From positions 186,001 to 250,000 of the forward strand of contig DAWERO010000001.1 of NCBI GenBank assembly GCA_043390185.1: a DNA stretch of 64,000 nt, in the 5' to 3' direction. The stretch is from Azosocius aquiferis (GTDB lineage: Bacteria > Pseudomonadota > Gammaproteobacteria > UBA6186 > Azoamicaceae). Shown in pieces: positions 17,302-27,236 of this stretch. The stretch's first letter is position 1. Every line of letters begins with the position of its first letter. The notes under the pieces are model-generated. The model saw only the letters and a list, made by a program, of their open reading frames with translations. It did no database searches and was not told where the DNA came from. A program made the translations under genes and the position numbers.

Positions 17302-18318
17302 TTATTTTTTATTTATCATTTTTAAAGAATGAGGTAATATATGTTCTAAAATAGATAAACATTCATTAATAGATTTTGGATTTCCTGGTAAAGTAATTAT
17401 CAAAACCTCTTTATAAACTGCCGCAATACATCTACTTAACCAAGAATACCTATTATAAATTTCTCCTTTCAATCTTAAAATTTCTCCAAATCCAGGAATG
17501 CAATAATCACACAATAATTTTACAGCATTAGGTGTTAAATCTTTAGACGTAATTCCAGTTCCACCACTTGTAATTATACAATTAACATTATAATTTTTAA
17601 CTAAATTTTTTAAAGTTTTAATTATTAAAATTTCATTATCATAAATAATTTCATAATATAAAATATTTGCTCCAAGATCTTTTAAAGAATTAATTAAAAT
17701 TTCTCCAGATTCATCATTATAAATTTTGTTTGTTGCTCTATCACTAATAATTAAAACAATAAAATTAAAATTTAATAAATATTTATTATATATTTTCAAT
17801 TTATTTTTTATACAAAATGGTATACTTATATTTTCATTCATCCAAATACCGTTTTTTCCACCATCTTTAAATATTAACTGAATATTAGACATATATATAT
17901 ATGAAGAATACATTTTTAATAAATCATATATAGTTAATAAAGCTATACTTACACCAGTTAAAGATTCCATTTCAACACCAGTTTTAGAAGTTGTACTAAC
18001 ATAACAATATATATCAATAATTTTTAAATTATTATTCATCTCTATAAAAAAATTAATTTCTTCTAATAAAAGAGGATGACAAAGAGGAAGTAAACTAAAA
18101 GTTTTTTTAACTGCATTAATTCCAGCAATTTCAGCTAAAATTATAGGATCACCTTTAAAAATTTTTTTATTTATTACTAAATTATACAAATTTTCATCTA
18201 AAAAAATAGAACCTTTTGAAACAGATCTTCTATAAGAAATACTTTTATTACTTATATTAATCATATTGTAAAAAGATAAAATTAAAGAATTTTTCAAATC
18301 ATCAACATTTTTATTCAT
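17302..18318 (-). CDS. moaC: Bifunctional MoaC / MogA(MoaB) molybdenum cofactor protein
   Basis: Two enzymes are fused. Residues about 1-155 are MoaC, cyclic pyranopterin monophosphate synthase: 'LPLCHPLLLEEI' and the active-site region 'SKTGVEMESLTGVSIALL' ending 'FKDGGKNGIW'. Residues about 180-338 are MogA/MoaB, molybdopterin adenylyltransferase: 'VLIISDRA', 'IITSGGTGITSKDLTP', 'IPGFGEILR' and 'ITLPGNPKS'. ATG at 18318 is preferred because moaA's own last codons (GGTGGATAG) supply a GGTGG ribosome-binding site; an in-frame GTG at 18327 is the alternative. Such MoaC-MoaB fusions exist in some other bacteria, but separate genes are usual. Confidence 0.93.
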   Translation of the reverse strand: MNKNVDDLKNSLILSFYNMINISNKSISYRRSVSKGSIFLDENLYNLVINKKIFKGDPIILAEIAGINAVKKTFSLLPLCHPLLLEEINFFIEMNNNLKIIDIYCYVSTTSKTGVEMESLTGVSIALLTIYDLLKMYSSYIYMSNIQLIFKDGGKNGIWMNENISIPFCIKNKLKIYNKYLLNFNFIVLIISDRATNKIYNDESGEILINSLKDLGANILYYEIIYDNEILIIKTLKNLVKNYNVNCIITSGGTGITSKDLTPNAVKLLCDYCIPGFGEILRLKGEIYNRYSWLSRCIAAVYKEVLIITLPGNPKSINECLSILEHILPHSLKMINKK

Positions 18319-18319
18319 T

Positions 18320-19294
18320 CTATCCACCTATATCAGATAAATGTTTAATAAAACTAGTATTCCCTTCATATAATTTATGAGATAAATTTTTATTTATTAA
18401 AATACTTTTTATAAAATTAATTAAATTTTTTTTATTTTTATTTTTAAAAAGCAATTTTAAAGAATAAACATAATTTATATTACCAAATAAACATAAATGT
18501 AAATTTCCAGAAGAAGAAATTCTTAATCTATTACAAGTTATACAAAAATTTTTCAAATAAGGAGCAATTATACCGATATTTCCTCTATAATTACTATTAC
18601 AAAAAATTAAAGATGGTCCATCAAATTTATAATGTTCATTCAAAAACCACCCATTATTCAATAAATAATTTCTTATATATATAGATCTTAAATAATGTTT
18701 ATTAAAATATTCTAAATCAACGGTTTCCATTAACTCTATAAATCTAACAGAAACATTAGTTATCATAACAAAATTTAAATAATTTTTAAAATCACTTAAT
18801 TTAAATGGTTTCATTAAAACAACATTTATTTTTGTTTTCAAATTAAAAGAAATAGATTTAATAATACCATTAAAAACAACATTAAAAAATTTATTTCCAG
18901 TTATATATATGAATTTATATTTATTTAAACTATCTAAACTAACATTAATTCCATCAAATCCAATTTCATAACATTCCTTCACAATTTTTTCTAATTTATA
19001 ACCATTTGTCGTAAAAACCAAACTTTTTATAGATTTAAATGATTTTATATTTTTTGCAATCAATAAAAAATCTTTTCTAACAGTTGGTTCTCCTCCAGTT
19101 ATACGAATTTTTTTTATTCCTAAATTTGAAAATACAGATACCAAATTCAATATTTCTTTTTTAGATAAAAAATTTTTTTTATTTACAAAATACCCATATG
19201 GCAAACAATATTTACATTTAAAATTACAAACATCTGTAATAGACAATCTTAAATAAGGAAAAGTTCTTCCATAACTATCCTGCAATAAATTCAT
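18320..19294 (-). CDS. moaA: GTP 3',8-cyclase MoaA (radical SAM)
   Basis: MoaA starts molybdenum cofactor synthesis by radical rearrangement of GTP. The SAM cluster motif is C23-x3-C27-x2-C30. 'RITGGEPTVRKDF' and 'GFDGINVSLDSLN' follow, and the second cluster is formed by 'CITCNRLR' plus a Cys 14 residues further ('LHLCLFG'). The protein ends in Gly-Gly, as functional MoaA does. 324 residues is normal. It lies 14 bases behind narK1, so cofactor synthesis is transcribed with the nitrate reductase genes. Confidence 0.95.
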   Translation of the reverse strand: MNLLQDSYGRTFPYLRLSITDVCNFKCKYCLPYGYFVNKKNFLSKKEILNLVSVFSNLGIKKIRITGGEPTVRKDFLLIAKNIKSFKSIKSLVFTTNGYKLEKIVKECYEIGFDGINVSLDSLNKYKFIYITGNKFFNVVFNGIIKSISFNLKTKINVVLMKPFKLSDFKNYLNFVMITNVSVRFIELMETVDLEYFNKHYLRSIYIRNYLLNNGWFLNEHYKFDGPSLIFCNSNYRGNIGIIAPYLKNFCITCNRLRISSSGNLHLCLFGNINYVYSLKLLFKNKNKKNLINFIKSILINKNLSHKLYEGNTSFIKHLSDIGG

Positions 19295-19308
19295 ATCAAT
19301 TATTTAAA

Positions 19309-20613
19309 TTATTTTTTATCATCTAATTCTGGAAAATATTTTGGCATACTTAAATCTTTATGTATTCTTTTTTCTAAATTATTAATTGCTGAATGCATCC
19401 AAATTAAAGCTATAAAAGTAATAAAAAATAAAACCATAAAACAAGTTGTCCAAATTTGAAAACGATCATTTAAATATCCAAATAATATTGGTAAAACAAA
19501 TCCACCTAAACCTCCTATAAGTCCCACTATTCCTCCAACAGAACCTACATTATTAGAATAATAAACAGGAATATGTTTATAAACAGCAGCTTTACCTAAA
19601 GACATAAAAAAACCTAATATAAATGTAAGAATAACAAACATAATAAGAGGTATTTCTATTGAAAAATGTATATTTTCTTTTACCCCTTGAACAATATATT
19701 CTGTAGAAGGATACGACAAAAAAAATAAACATATAACACTAACAATAAAAGTCCAATACATTATTTTTCTAGCTCCAAATTTATCAGATGCCCAACCCCC
19801 TAAAGCTCTAAAAAGACTTCCTGGAGCAGAATATAAAGCAGCTAAAGATCCAGCTGTTTTAACAGGCAATCCATAAACACCCATATAATATTTAGGTAAC
19901 CATAAAGCTAAAGCTAAAAAAGCTCCAAAAACAAAAAAATAATATAATGAAAAACGCCAAACTTGAATATTTTTTAATGGTTCAAGTTGTTTAATAAAAT
20001 TATCAGGTTTTATTCCTTGAGATTTCTTATAAGATACTTTAGGATCAGTATCACTAAAAATGTAAAACATAAATGCAGTAAAAAATAACACAACAGAATA
20101 TATTTTAGCTACTCCATGCCAACCAAAAGATGATAATAATATTGGTGCAAACAAATTAGTAATTGCAGATCCAACATTACCCATACCATATATACCAAGT
20201 GCAGTCCCTTGTTGATTTTTTGGAAACCAAACAGAAACATATGCTATACCTACAGCAAAACTACCACCAGATATTCCAATACCTAAAGCAGCGAATAAAT
20301 ATAAATAAAAACTATCTGCAAAAGTTAATATCCATGTGGATATAGAAGCAACAATCATTAATATAGTAAAAACTATTCTACCACCATATTGATCAGACCA
20401 TATTCCAACTATTAACCTAATTAAAGATCCAGTCAAAACAGGAGTACCAATTAAAATACCAAGTTGAGTATCACTTAACCCTAATTCTTTTTGAATATTA
20501 ATTCCAATTATTGAAAAAATAGTCCAAACTGCAAAACATATAGTAAAAGATATAAAACTAAGTATCAAAGCTTTATTTTTTTGATATCTAGTTACAATAA
20601 TATTATTTTCCAT
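19309..20613 (-). CDS. narK1: NarK1-type nitrate/nitrite transporter (MFS)
   Basis: This is a 12-TM major facilitator of the nitrate/nitrite porter family. The nitrate signatures are seen: 'GISGGSFAVGIAYVSVWFP' in TM5 and 'GSVGGIVGLIGGLGGFVLP' in TM11, with the substrate arginines in TM2 ('GSLIRLIVG') and TM7-8 ('SLFRALGGWASD'). By overall pattern it fits the NarK1 (nitrate-proton symport) group rather than the NarK2 group; this subtype call is tentative. It sits directly behind narI and ahead of moaA. It is very well conserved. Confidence 0.92.
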   Translation of the reverse strand: MENNIIVTRYQKNKALILSFISFTICFAVWTIFSIIGINIQKELGLSDTQLGILIGTPVLTGSLIRLIVGIWSDQYGGRIVFTILMIVASISTWILTFADSFYLYLFAALGIGISGGSFAVGIAYVSVWFPKNQQGTALGIYGMGNVGSAITNLFAPILLSSFGWHGVAKIYSVVLFFTAFMFYIFSDTDPKVSYKKSQGIKPDNFIKQLEPLKNIQVWRFSLYYFFVFGAFLALALWLPKYYMGVYGLPVKTAGSLAALYSAPGSLFRALGGWASDKFGARKIMYWTFIVSVICLFFLSYPSTEYIVQGVKENIHFSIEIPLIMFVILTFILGFFMSLGKAAVYKHIPVYYSNNVGSVGGIVGLIGGLGGFVLPILFGYLNDRFQIWTTCFMVLFFITFIALIWMHSAINNLEKRIHKDLSMPKYFPELDDKK

Positions 20614-20631
20614 TATTTTACCTTTAAAATT

Positions 20632-21315
20632 TTATTTTCTTTTTACGACAATTTGAAATCCAGTTCTAAATATATAAGAAACAGGAAGACTTAATATATG
20701 CAATAATCTTGTAAATGGAAACAATAAAAAAATAGTAATACCAATAAAAATATGCAATTTAAAAACCCAATGCTCATGAACAATAAAATCAGAAGCAGTT
20801 TTATTAAAACAAATAATATTTTGAGCCCATAAAGCTAAAGATTGCATACTACTAGAATCAGTAAATTTAGAAGAAACAATTATAGAAAACAATCCAATTA
20901 ATAATTGAAAAAAAATTAATAATAATATAATTATATCCATTTTAGTACTAGTTTCTCTAATTCTTAAACAAAAAATTCTTCTAATTAATAAAATAATACA
21001 CCCAAAAATTGCCATTAATCCAAAAACACCTCCAGCAATCATAGCTAATGATTGCTTCATTTCAGGAGAAATTAATAAAATATATATCTTTGCAGGGGTT
21101 AATAAACCAAAAAAATGCCCAAAAAATAAAAGTATAACTCCTGAATGAAAAAGATTACTTCCTAAAGAAAACCATCTTTGATCCAACATTTGACTAGAAG
21201 CAGTTTTCCATTCATATTGCGCATATTCATATTTAGCAATAGAAACAATAATAAAAATCATAAATGCTACATAAGGATAATAACCAAAAATAAAATTATG
21301 AAAATAACCACTCAT
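20632..21315 (-). CDS. narI: Respiratory nitrate reductase gamma subunit (cytochrome b)
   Basis: NarI anchors NarGH to the inner membrane and oxidises quinol through two b hemes. Five TM helices are visible in 227 residues. Heme His candidates are in 'LFHSGVILLFFGHFFG' (TM2) and in 'HEHWVFKLHIFIGITIFLLFPFTRLLH' split over TM5, matching the four axial ligands of E. coli NarI. It starts 12 bases after narJ. GGGG lies just upstream of ATG 21315. Confidence 0.95.
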   Translation of the reverse strand: MSGYFHNFIFGYYPYVAFMIFIIVSIAKYEYAQYEWKTASSQMLDQRWFSLGSNLFHSGVILLFFGHFFGLLTPAKIYILLISPEMKQSLAMIAGGVFGLMAIFGCIILLIRRIFCLRIRETSTKMDIIILLLIFFQLLIGLFSIIVSSKFTDSSSMQSLALWAQNIICFNKTASDFIVHEHWVFKLHIFIGITIFLLFPFTRLLHILSLPVSYIFRTGFQIVVKRK

Positions 21316-21327
21316 TAATTTTCCCCT

Positions 21328-21969
21328 TTAATAATTATTACTAATTTTTTTATTATATTGAAATGTATCTTCCATCAAATCACCTTCAAAATTTTCCTCA
21401 AAATTCATATTTTTTTTATAAGATAAAGCTAAATTAATAATATTTTCATCAGGTTTTACATTAGATAATTCTTCTAAAATAAAAAATAATTTACTATATA
21501 TATTATTAGAATCTCTTAATCTGATAGCAATTATTAAAATTATATTAATAACTTCTAATAATAAAATTTTAGCATCTTTTTCAGAAATTAAAGATAAATA
21601 TTCTAAAAAAACTGGAAAATAATCAGGTAATTCATAAGAAGAAATTTTATATCCACTAGAAATATACATATTTTGCAAATCTACCATAGCTTGACCTCTA
21701 TCTTTAGAATCTCCATGTATATGTTCAAATAAATATAAAGAATGTATATTTTTTTTATCAAATGTATCAATATACATTTGTTGAAGAAGAAATATATCTT
21801 CTTTAAGTAAAAAATTTATAAAAAATATAATACTTTCATGACTTTCTTTTGATAATATTTTTTCATTATAAAAAATAATTAAAAAATCTTTCAAAAAAGG
21901 CCTAAATTTTATATCTGGATACATTAATAATATTGATAATGTTTTATAAATAGTATTCACATTAATCAT
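21328..21969 (-). CDS. narJ: Nitrate reductase assembly chaperone NarJ
   Basis: NarJ is a cytoplasmic chaperone that holds NarG during cofactor insertion and membrane docking. The helical TorD/NarJ family is seen in 'LSILLMYPDIKFRPFL' at the N-terminus, 'YIDTFDKKNIHSLYLFEHIHGDS' split around the YVxTFD-type motif, and 'DYFPVFLEYLS' (family LPDYLPLFLEYL). I choose ATG at 21969: GAGG lies 9 bases upstream, within the last codons of narH, and it avoids an 18-residue overlap extension. 213 residues is typical. Confidence 0.93.
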   Translation of the reverse strand: MINVNTIYKTLSILLMYPDIKFRPFLKDFLIIFYNEKILSKESHESIIFFINFLLKEDIFLLQQMYIDTFDKKNIHSLYLFEHIHGDSKDRGQAMVDLQNMYISSGYKISSYELPDYFPVFLEYLSLISEKDAKILLLEVINIILIIAIRLRDSNNIYSKLFFILEELSNVKPDENIINLALSYKKNMNFEENFEGDLMEDTFQYNKKISNNY

Positions 21970-21973
21970 TACT

Positions 21974-23479
21974 TTAATCCTCACCACCAAATAGATTTTT
22001 TCTTTTTGAAAAAGCTGAAACATTTATTTTTTCAGAATTTAATCCTTCTGGACAAAAACCAATTCCACTCCTAAAAGCAAAAGAATCATTTACAGATAGT
22101 TCTGTTTTACCACTTGGAATAACAAATCTATCTTCATAATTTGCTATTGCCATATAATTATACATTTCTTCCATTTGCTTTTTAGACATTTGTACTTTTT
22201 TCAATATTTCTAAATTTTCAAATTTATCAACTTCTTTATTTCTCATATATATTCGCATTGCAATCATTTTTTCTAAAGATTCAATAACAGGTTCTACTTT
22301 TCCAGCGGTTAATAAATTAGCTAAATATTGTACAGGTATTCTCAATGAAGAAATATTAGGTAAAATATTTTCTTCATTATTAAATTTCATCATACTTTGA
22401 ATTGGACTAAGAGGAGGAATATACCACACCATAGGTAAAGTTCTATATTCTGGATGTAAAGGTAAAGCAATTTTCCAATCTATAGCCATTTTATAAACAG
22501 GAGAATTTTGTGCAGATTCTATCCAAGAATCTGGAATATTAGATTTTTTTGCTTCTTTAATAACTTCTAAATTATTTGGATCTAAAAATATATTTAACTG
22601 TTCTTGATATAAATCTTGTTCATTTTTTGTAGAAGCAACATCATATATTTTGTCAGAATCATATAAAATAACACCTAAATATCTTATTCTGCCTACACAT
22701 GTTTCTGAACAAACTGTAGTAAGACCAGATTCTATTCTAGGATAACAAAAAGTACATTTTTCTGATTTGCCTGATTTCCAATTATAATAAATTTTTTTAT
22801 ATGGACAACCACTAATGCACATTCTCCAACCTCTACATTTATTTTGATTTACAAGAACTATTCCATCTTCTTCTCTTTTATAAATAGCGCCAGCTGGACA
22901 TACAGCAACACAAGCAGGATTCAAACAATGTTCACATAATCTTGGTAAATACATCATAAAAGTATTTTTAAATTCTCCATAAATACCTTTTTCTATATTT
23001 TTAAAATTATAATCTTTACTTCTTTTACTAAATTCTCCTCCTAAAATTTCTTCCCAATTAGGACCATTTTTAATTTCCATATATTCACCAGTTATAATAG
23101 AAATAGGTCTTGCAACAGGAGCAAATTTTAAAATTGGAGCATTTTGCAAAAAACCATAATTAAAAGTAAAAGGTTCATAATAATCATCTATAGAAGGCAA
23201 ATGAGGATTTGATAATATTTTAAGCAATATTTTTAATTTACCACCCATATTAGGAATCAAATCACCATTATTGTTAAGAACCCATCCACCTCTCCATAAA
23301 AATTGAGATTCCCATTCATTAGGATATCCTATTCCAGGTTTAGTTTCAACATTATTAAACCAAGCATACTCAACACCTTCTCTAGATGTCCATACATTTT
23401 TACATGTAACAGAACAAGTATGACAACCTATACATTTATCTAAATTTAAAATCATCCCTATTTGTGCCCTAACTTTCAT
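21974..23479 (-). CDS. narH: Respiratory nitrate reductase beta subunit
   Basis: NarH carries one 3Fe-4S and three 4Fe-4S clusters between NarI and NarG. The four cysteine groups are visible: 'CIGCHTCSVTC', 'CEHCLNPACVAVCPAG', 'CRGWRMCISGCPYKK' (the Trp marks the 3Fe-4S cluster) and 'CTFCYPRIESGLTTVCSETC' spread over about 20 residues. 501 residues is near normal. GGAGG lies 9 bases before the ATG. The narG stop overlaps as TAATG, so the subunits are translationally coupled. Confidence 0.97.
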   Translation of the reverse strand: MKVRAQIGMILNLDKCIGCHTCSVTCKNVWTSREGVEYAWFNNVETKPGIGYPNEWESQFLWRGGWVLNNNGDLIPNMGGKLKILLKILSNPHLPSIDDYYEPFTFNYGFLQNAPILKFAPVARPISIITGEYMEIKNGPNWEEILGGEFSKRSKDYNFKNIEKGIYGEFKNTFMMYLPRLCEHCLNPACVAVCPAGAIYKREEDGIVLVNQNKCRGWRMCISGCPYKKIYYNWKSGKSEKCTFCYPRIESGLTTVCSETCVGRIRYLGVILYDSDKIYDVASTKNEQDLYQEQLNIFLDPNNLEVIKEAKKSNIPDSWIESAQNSPVYKMAIDWKIALPLHPEYRTLPMVWYIPPLSPIQSMMKFNNEENILPNISSLRIPVQYLANLLTAGKVEPVIESLEKMIAMRIYMRNKEVDKFENLEILKKVQMSKKQMEEMYNYMAIANYEDRFVIPSGKTELSVNDSFAFRSGIGFCPEGLNSEKINVSAFSKRKNLFGGED

Positions 23480-26400
23480 TATATTTTTCCTCCATCAACA
23501 TAATTATTTTCTAAACCCCATTCAATGTTTTTACATTTTCTTACAATAATAAATTCATCTCTATTAGAACCAACAGTTCCATAATAATTAAAACCATAAG
23601 ATTGTTGAGCATATCCACCAATCATGTGAGTAGGTTTAATACAAATTCTAGTAACAGAATTATGTATTCCACCTCTAAATTTAGTTTTTTCAGATAAAGG
23701 AACATTAACTATTTTTTCTTGAGCATGATACATTAAAACCATTCCTTCTTTTACTCTTTGACTAACAACAGCTCTAGCCATTATTGCGCCATTAACATTA
23801 TAAGCTTCAATCCAATCATTATCTATTACATCTATTTTTTTAGCATCAATTTCACTAAGCCATATAATAGGACCACCTCGACTAAGAGTTAACATGATTA
23901 AATTTTCAGTATATGTACTATGTATACCCCATTTTTGATGAGGAGTTATAAAATTTAAAACAACATACTTTTCTGATATACCTTCATTTATAAAAGGAAA
24001 TGTAGATTTTGTATTAATAGGAGGTTTATAAACACATAAAGTTTCTCCAAATTCTCTCATCCATTCATGATCTTGATAAAATTGTTGTCTTCCAGTTAAA
24101 GTTCTCCAAGGTATTAACTCATGTACATTAGTATATCCAGAATTATATGTAACATATTCAGATTCAATTCCACTCCATGTAGGAGCTGTTAAAATTTTTT
24201 GAGGTTGAGCTTGTAAATCTCTAAATCTTAAATGAATTCCTTTTTTATCTAAAATTAAATGACAATGATTTATTCCAGTTTTTTTACTTAAAGCTTCCCA
24301 AGCTTTTAAAGAAACATTTCCATTAGTTTCAGGAGCTAAAGTTAATATCACTTCTGCAGCATCAATAGATGTATCAATAATAACATTACCTAAAAAATTA
24401 ACTTTATTTTCATGTTTTAAAAAAATAACTTCATCTTTTGTATCCCAACTAATACCTTTTACAGCATTTCCTAATTTTTCCATTAATGGACCCATAGAAG
24501 TAAAATTATTATATAAATTAACATAATCTCTTTCAACTTCATGAATGCTTGACATTGTTTTTCCAGGAATAAGATCACATTCATTAAATTTCCAATCTTT
24601 TGAATCAAAGGGTTGCCCCAATTCTGTAGGAGTATCATGAAGCAAAGGAATCAATACTACATCTTTTTCTTTTCCTAAATGTCCAACTACAATATCAGAA
24701 AATTTTTTAGCAATAAATTTATATATATCCCAATCGCTTTTAGATTCCCAAACTGGATCTATTGCTGCTGATAATGGATGAATAAAAGGATGCATATCAC
24801 TAGTATTCAAATCATTTTTTTCATAAAATGAAGCTGTAGGAAGAACTATATCAGAATATAAACAAGTTGTAGACATACGAAAATCTAAAGTTACTAATAA
24901 ATCTAATTTACCAATTTTTTCTTCCTCATGCCATTTTACAAAAATTGGTTTATTACAATTTGATTCAGATAAATTTTTGTTCATTACACCATTTTGTGTT
25001 CCTACTAAATGTTTTAATAAATATTCATGTCCTTTTCCACTAGAACCTAACAAATTAGAACGCCATATAAACATATTTTTAGGATGATTATTAATATTAT
25101 CTAAATCTTCAGAGGCTATACATAAATTATTATTTTTCAAATTAGTAACAATATAATCAACACAAGTTTGATTTTTTTCTTTAGATTTTTTAAAAATTTC
25201 TATAGGATTTTCAGATAATTGTGGAGCAGATGGTAGCCAACCCATTCTTTCAGATTTAATATTACAATCTATAAATGTCATTTTTTTCCATTTCGTTTTA
25301 TCAGATAACGGAGATAAAATTTCATCAACAGTTACATATTCATATCTCCACTGATTACTATGAGCATAAAAAAAAGATGTACCATTCATTTGTCTAGGAG
25401 GTCTAACCCAATCTAAACCAAAAGCCAAAGGTAACCATCCTGCTTGAGGACGCAACTTCTCTTGACCAACATAATGAGACCACCCGCCACCACTTTTTCC
25501 AACAGTACCACATAAAATCAATATATTTATAACACTTCTATAATTCATATCCATATGATACCAATGATTCATTCCAGAACCAATTATAACCATTGATTTA
25601 CCTTCTGTTTTTAAAGCATTTAAAGCAAATTCTTTTGCTAATTTTATAACATCATCTTTATCAACTTTAGTTATTTTTTCTTGCCAAAAAGGAGTATAAG
25701 GAATATCATCATAATAAGATTCAGCTACATTACCACCACCCAAACCACGATCAATACCATAATTAGCAACAAGCAAATCAAAAACAGTTGCAACATAAAG
25801 ATCTTTATTTTTTAATTTTAATTTTTTTATAGGGACATTTCTATATAAAACATTTTCATGAGAAGTACTAATAAAAGAAAAATGATTATAATCTTTTTCA
25901 GAAGCAAAATATGGAAAAGCTAAACTTTGTACTTCATCATGTTTACCTAAAAGAGTAATTAAAGGATCTACATCAACTCCAGTTCTAACATCTTTAAGTT
26001 TTAAATTCCATACTCCATTTTCCCCCCAACGAGTTCCAATAGAACCATTTAAAACCGCTATTTCATTACTGTTTTTATCAATAACAACTGTTTTCCAATC
26101 AGGATTATTTTCAATTCCCAAATTATTAATAAAATCAGAAGATCTGACAAATCTATCAGGTATAAAAAAATTATTTGTTTTTTTTAATAAAACTAAAAAA
26201 GACATATCAGAATATTGTTTAATATAATTTTCAAAATATAAATTTTTGGTTTTATTATTTAAATAAAATTCTTTTAATATTACATGCCCCATAGCCATAG
26301 CTAAAGCAGAATCAGTCCCTTGTTTAGGAGATAACCACCAATCAGCTAATTTTGAAGCTTCACTATAATCAGGTGTAATTACAACTGCTTTTGTTCCTTT

Positions 26401-27219
26401 ATATCTTACCTCAGTAAAAAAATGAGCATCTGGAGTTCTAGTTTGAGGAACATTAGATCCCCATAAAATTAAATATAAAGAACTATACCAATCAGCACTT
26501 TCAGGAACATCTGTTTGCTCTCCCCATACTTGTGGAGAACTTGGAGGTAAATCACAATACCAATCATAAAAACTTAAACAAACCCCTCCAATCAAAGATA
26601 AATATCTACTTCCAGCTGCATAAGAAACCATAGACATAGCAGGTATAGGAGAAAAACCAATAACTCTGTCAGGCCCATATTTTTTAATAGTATATATATT
26701 TGCTGCAGCTATAATTTCAGATACTTCATCCCAATTTATTCTAACAAATCCACCTAAGCCTCTAGTTAATTTATATTGCATATAATTTTCTGAATTTTCA
26801 ACTATATTTTTCCATACTTCTATAGGATCTGTATAAATAGTTTTTAAATTTTTCCATAATTTAAATAAAGTACTTCTTATAAGAGGATATTTTAGTCTTG
26901 TTGAGCTATAAATATACCAAGAATAACTAGCACCTCTTTGACAACCACGAGGTTCATGATTAGGTAAATCATACCTTGTTCTAGGATAATCAGTAGCTTG
27001 AGTTTCCCAAGTAATAAAACCTCTTTTTACATAAATTTTCCAACTACAAGAACCAGTACAATTAACACCATGAGTAGATCTAACAACTTTATCATGTTGC
27101 CATCTATTTCTATATGAACGTTCCCAATCACGATTTTCATTAATTAGAATACCATGACTTTTTGAAAAAAGATCAACCTCTTCAGAAAAAAAATTCAATT
27201 TATTTAAAATATTGCTCAT
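23479..27219 (-). CDS. narG: Respiratory nitrate reductase alpha subunit (catalytic, Mo-bisMGD)
   Basis: NarG reduces nitrate to nitrite. The FS0 cluster ligands H50, C54, C58 and C93 and the Mo ligand Asp (D219 in 'FYDWYCDLPP') are present. The N-terminal 'RDWERSYRNRWQHDKVVRS' is the NarG-type vestige of a Tat motif, consistent with a cytoplasm-facing enzyme. 1246 residues is full length, and large blocks match the E. coli enzyme almost residue by residue, for example 'NHEPRGCQRGASYSWY'. It starts 17 bases behind narK2 with AAGGAT upstream. It requires MoaA-MobA cofactor enzymes encoded in the same window. Confidence 0.98.
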   Translation of the reverse strand: MSNILNKLNFFSEEVDLFSKSHGILINENRDWERSYRNRWQHDKVVRSTHGVNCTGSCSWKIYVKRGFITWETQATDYPRTRYDLPNHEPRGCQRGASYSWYIYSSTRLKYPLIRSTLFKLWKNLKTIYTDPIEVWKNIVENSENYMQYKLTRGLGGFVRINWDEVSEIIAAANIYTIKKYGPDRVIGFSPIPAMSMVSYAAGSRYLSLIGGVCLSFYDWYCDLPPSSPQVWGEQTDVPESADWYSSLYLILWGSNVPQTRTPDAHFFTEVRYKGTKAVVITPDYSEASKLADWWLSPKQGTDSALAMAMGHVILKEFYLNNKTKNLYFENYIKQYSDMSFLVLLKKTNNFFIPDRFVRSSDFINNLGIENNPDWKTVVIDKNSNEIAVLNGSIGTRWGENGVWNLKLKDVRTGVDVDPLITLLGKHDEVQSLAFPYFASEKDYNHFSFISTSHENVLYRNVPIKKLKLKNKDLYVATVFDLLVANYGIDRGLGGGNVAESYYDDIPYTPFWQEKITKVDKDDVIKLAKEFALNALKTEGKSMVIIGSGMNHWYHMDMNYRSVINILILCGTVGKSGGGWSHYVGQEKLRPQAGWLPLAFGLDWVRPPRQMNGTSFFYAHSNQWRYEYVTVDEILSPLSDKTKWKKMTFIDCNIKSERMGWLPSAPQLSENPIEIFKKSKEKNQTCVDYIVTNLKNNNLCIASEDLDNINNHPKNMFIWRSNLLGSSGKGHEYLLKHLVGTQNGVMNKNLSESNCNKPIFVKWHEEEKIGKLDLLVTLDFRMSTTCLYSDIVLPTASFYEKNDLNTSDMHPFIHPLSAAIDPVWESKSDWDIYKFIAKKFSDIVVGHLGKEKDVVLIPLLHDTPTELGQPFDSKDWKFNECDLIPGKTMSSIHEVERDYVNLYNNFTSMGPLMEKLGNAVKGISWDTKDEVIFLKHENKVNFLGNVIIDTSIDAAEVILTLAPETNGNVSLKAWEALSKKTGINHCHLILDKKGIHLRFRDLQAQPQKILTAPTWSGIESEYVTYNSGYTNVHELIPWRTLTGRQQFYQDHEWMREFGETLCVYKPPINTKSTFPFINEGISEKYVVLNFITPHQKWGIHSTYTENLIMLTLSRGGPIIWLSEIDAKKIDVIDNDWIEAYNVNGAIMARAVVSQRVKEGMVLMYHAQEKIVNVPLSEKTKFRGGIHNSVTRICIKPTHMIGGYAQQSYGFNYYGTVGSNRDEFIIVRKCKNIEWGLENNYVDGGKI

Positions 27220-27236
27220 AAAATATCCTTTAATTC

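Noticed and set aside
20163..20345. Plus-strand 60-codon frame inside narK1
   Set aside because: Lies fully within a strongly conserved transporter gene on the other strand and has no family resemblance.
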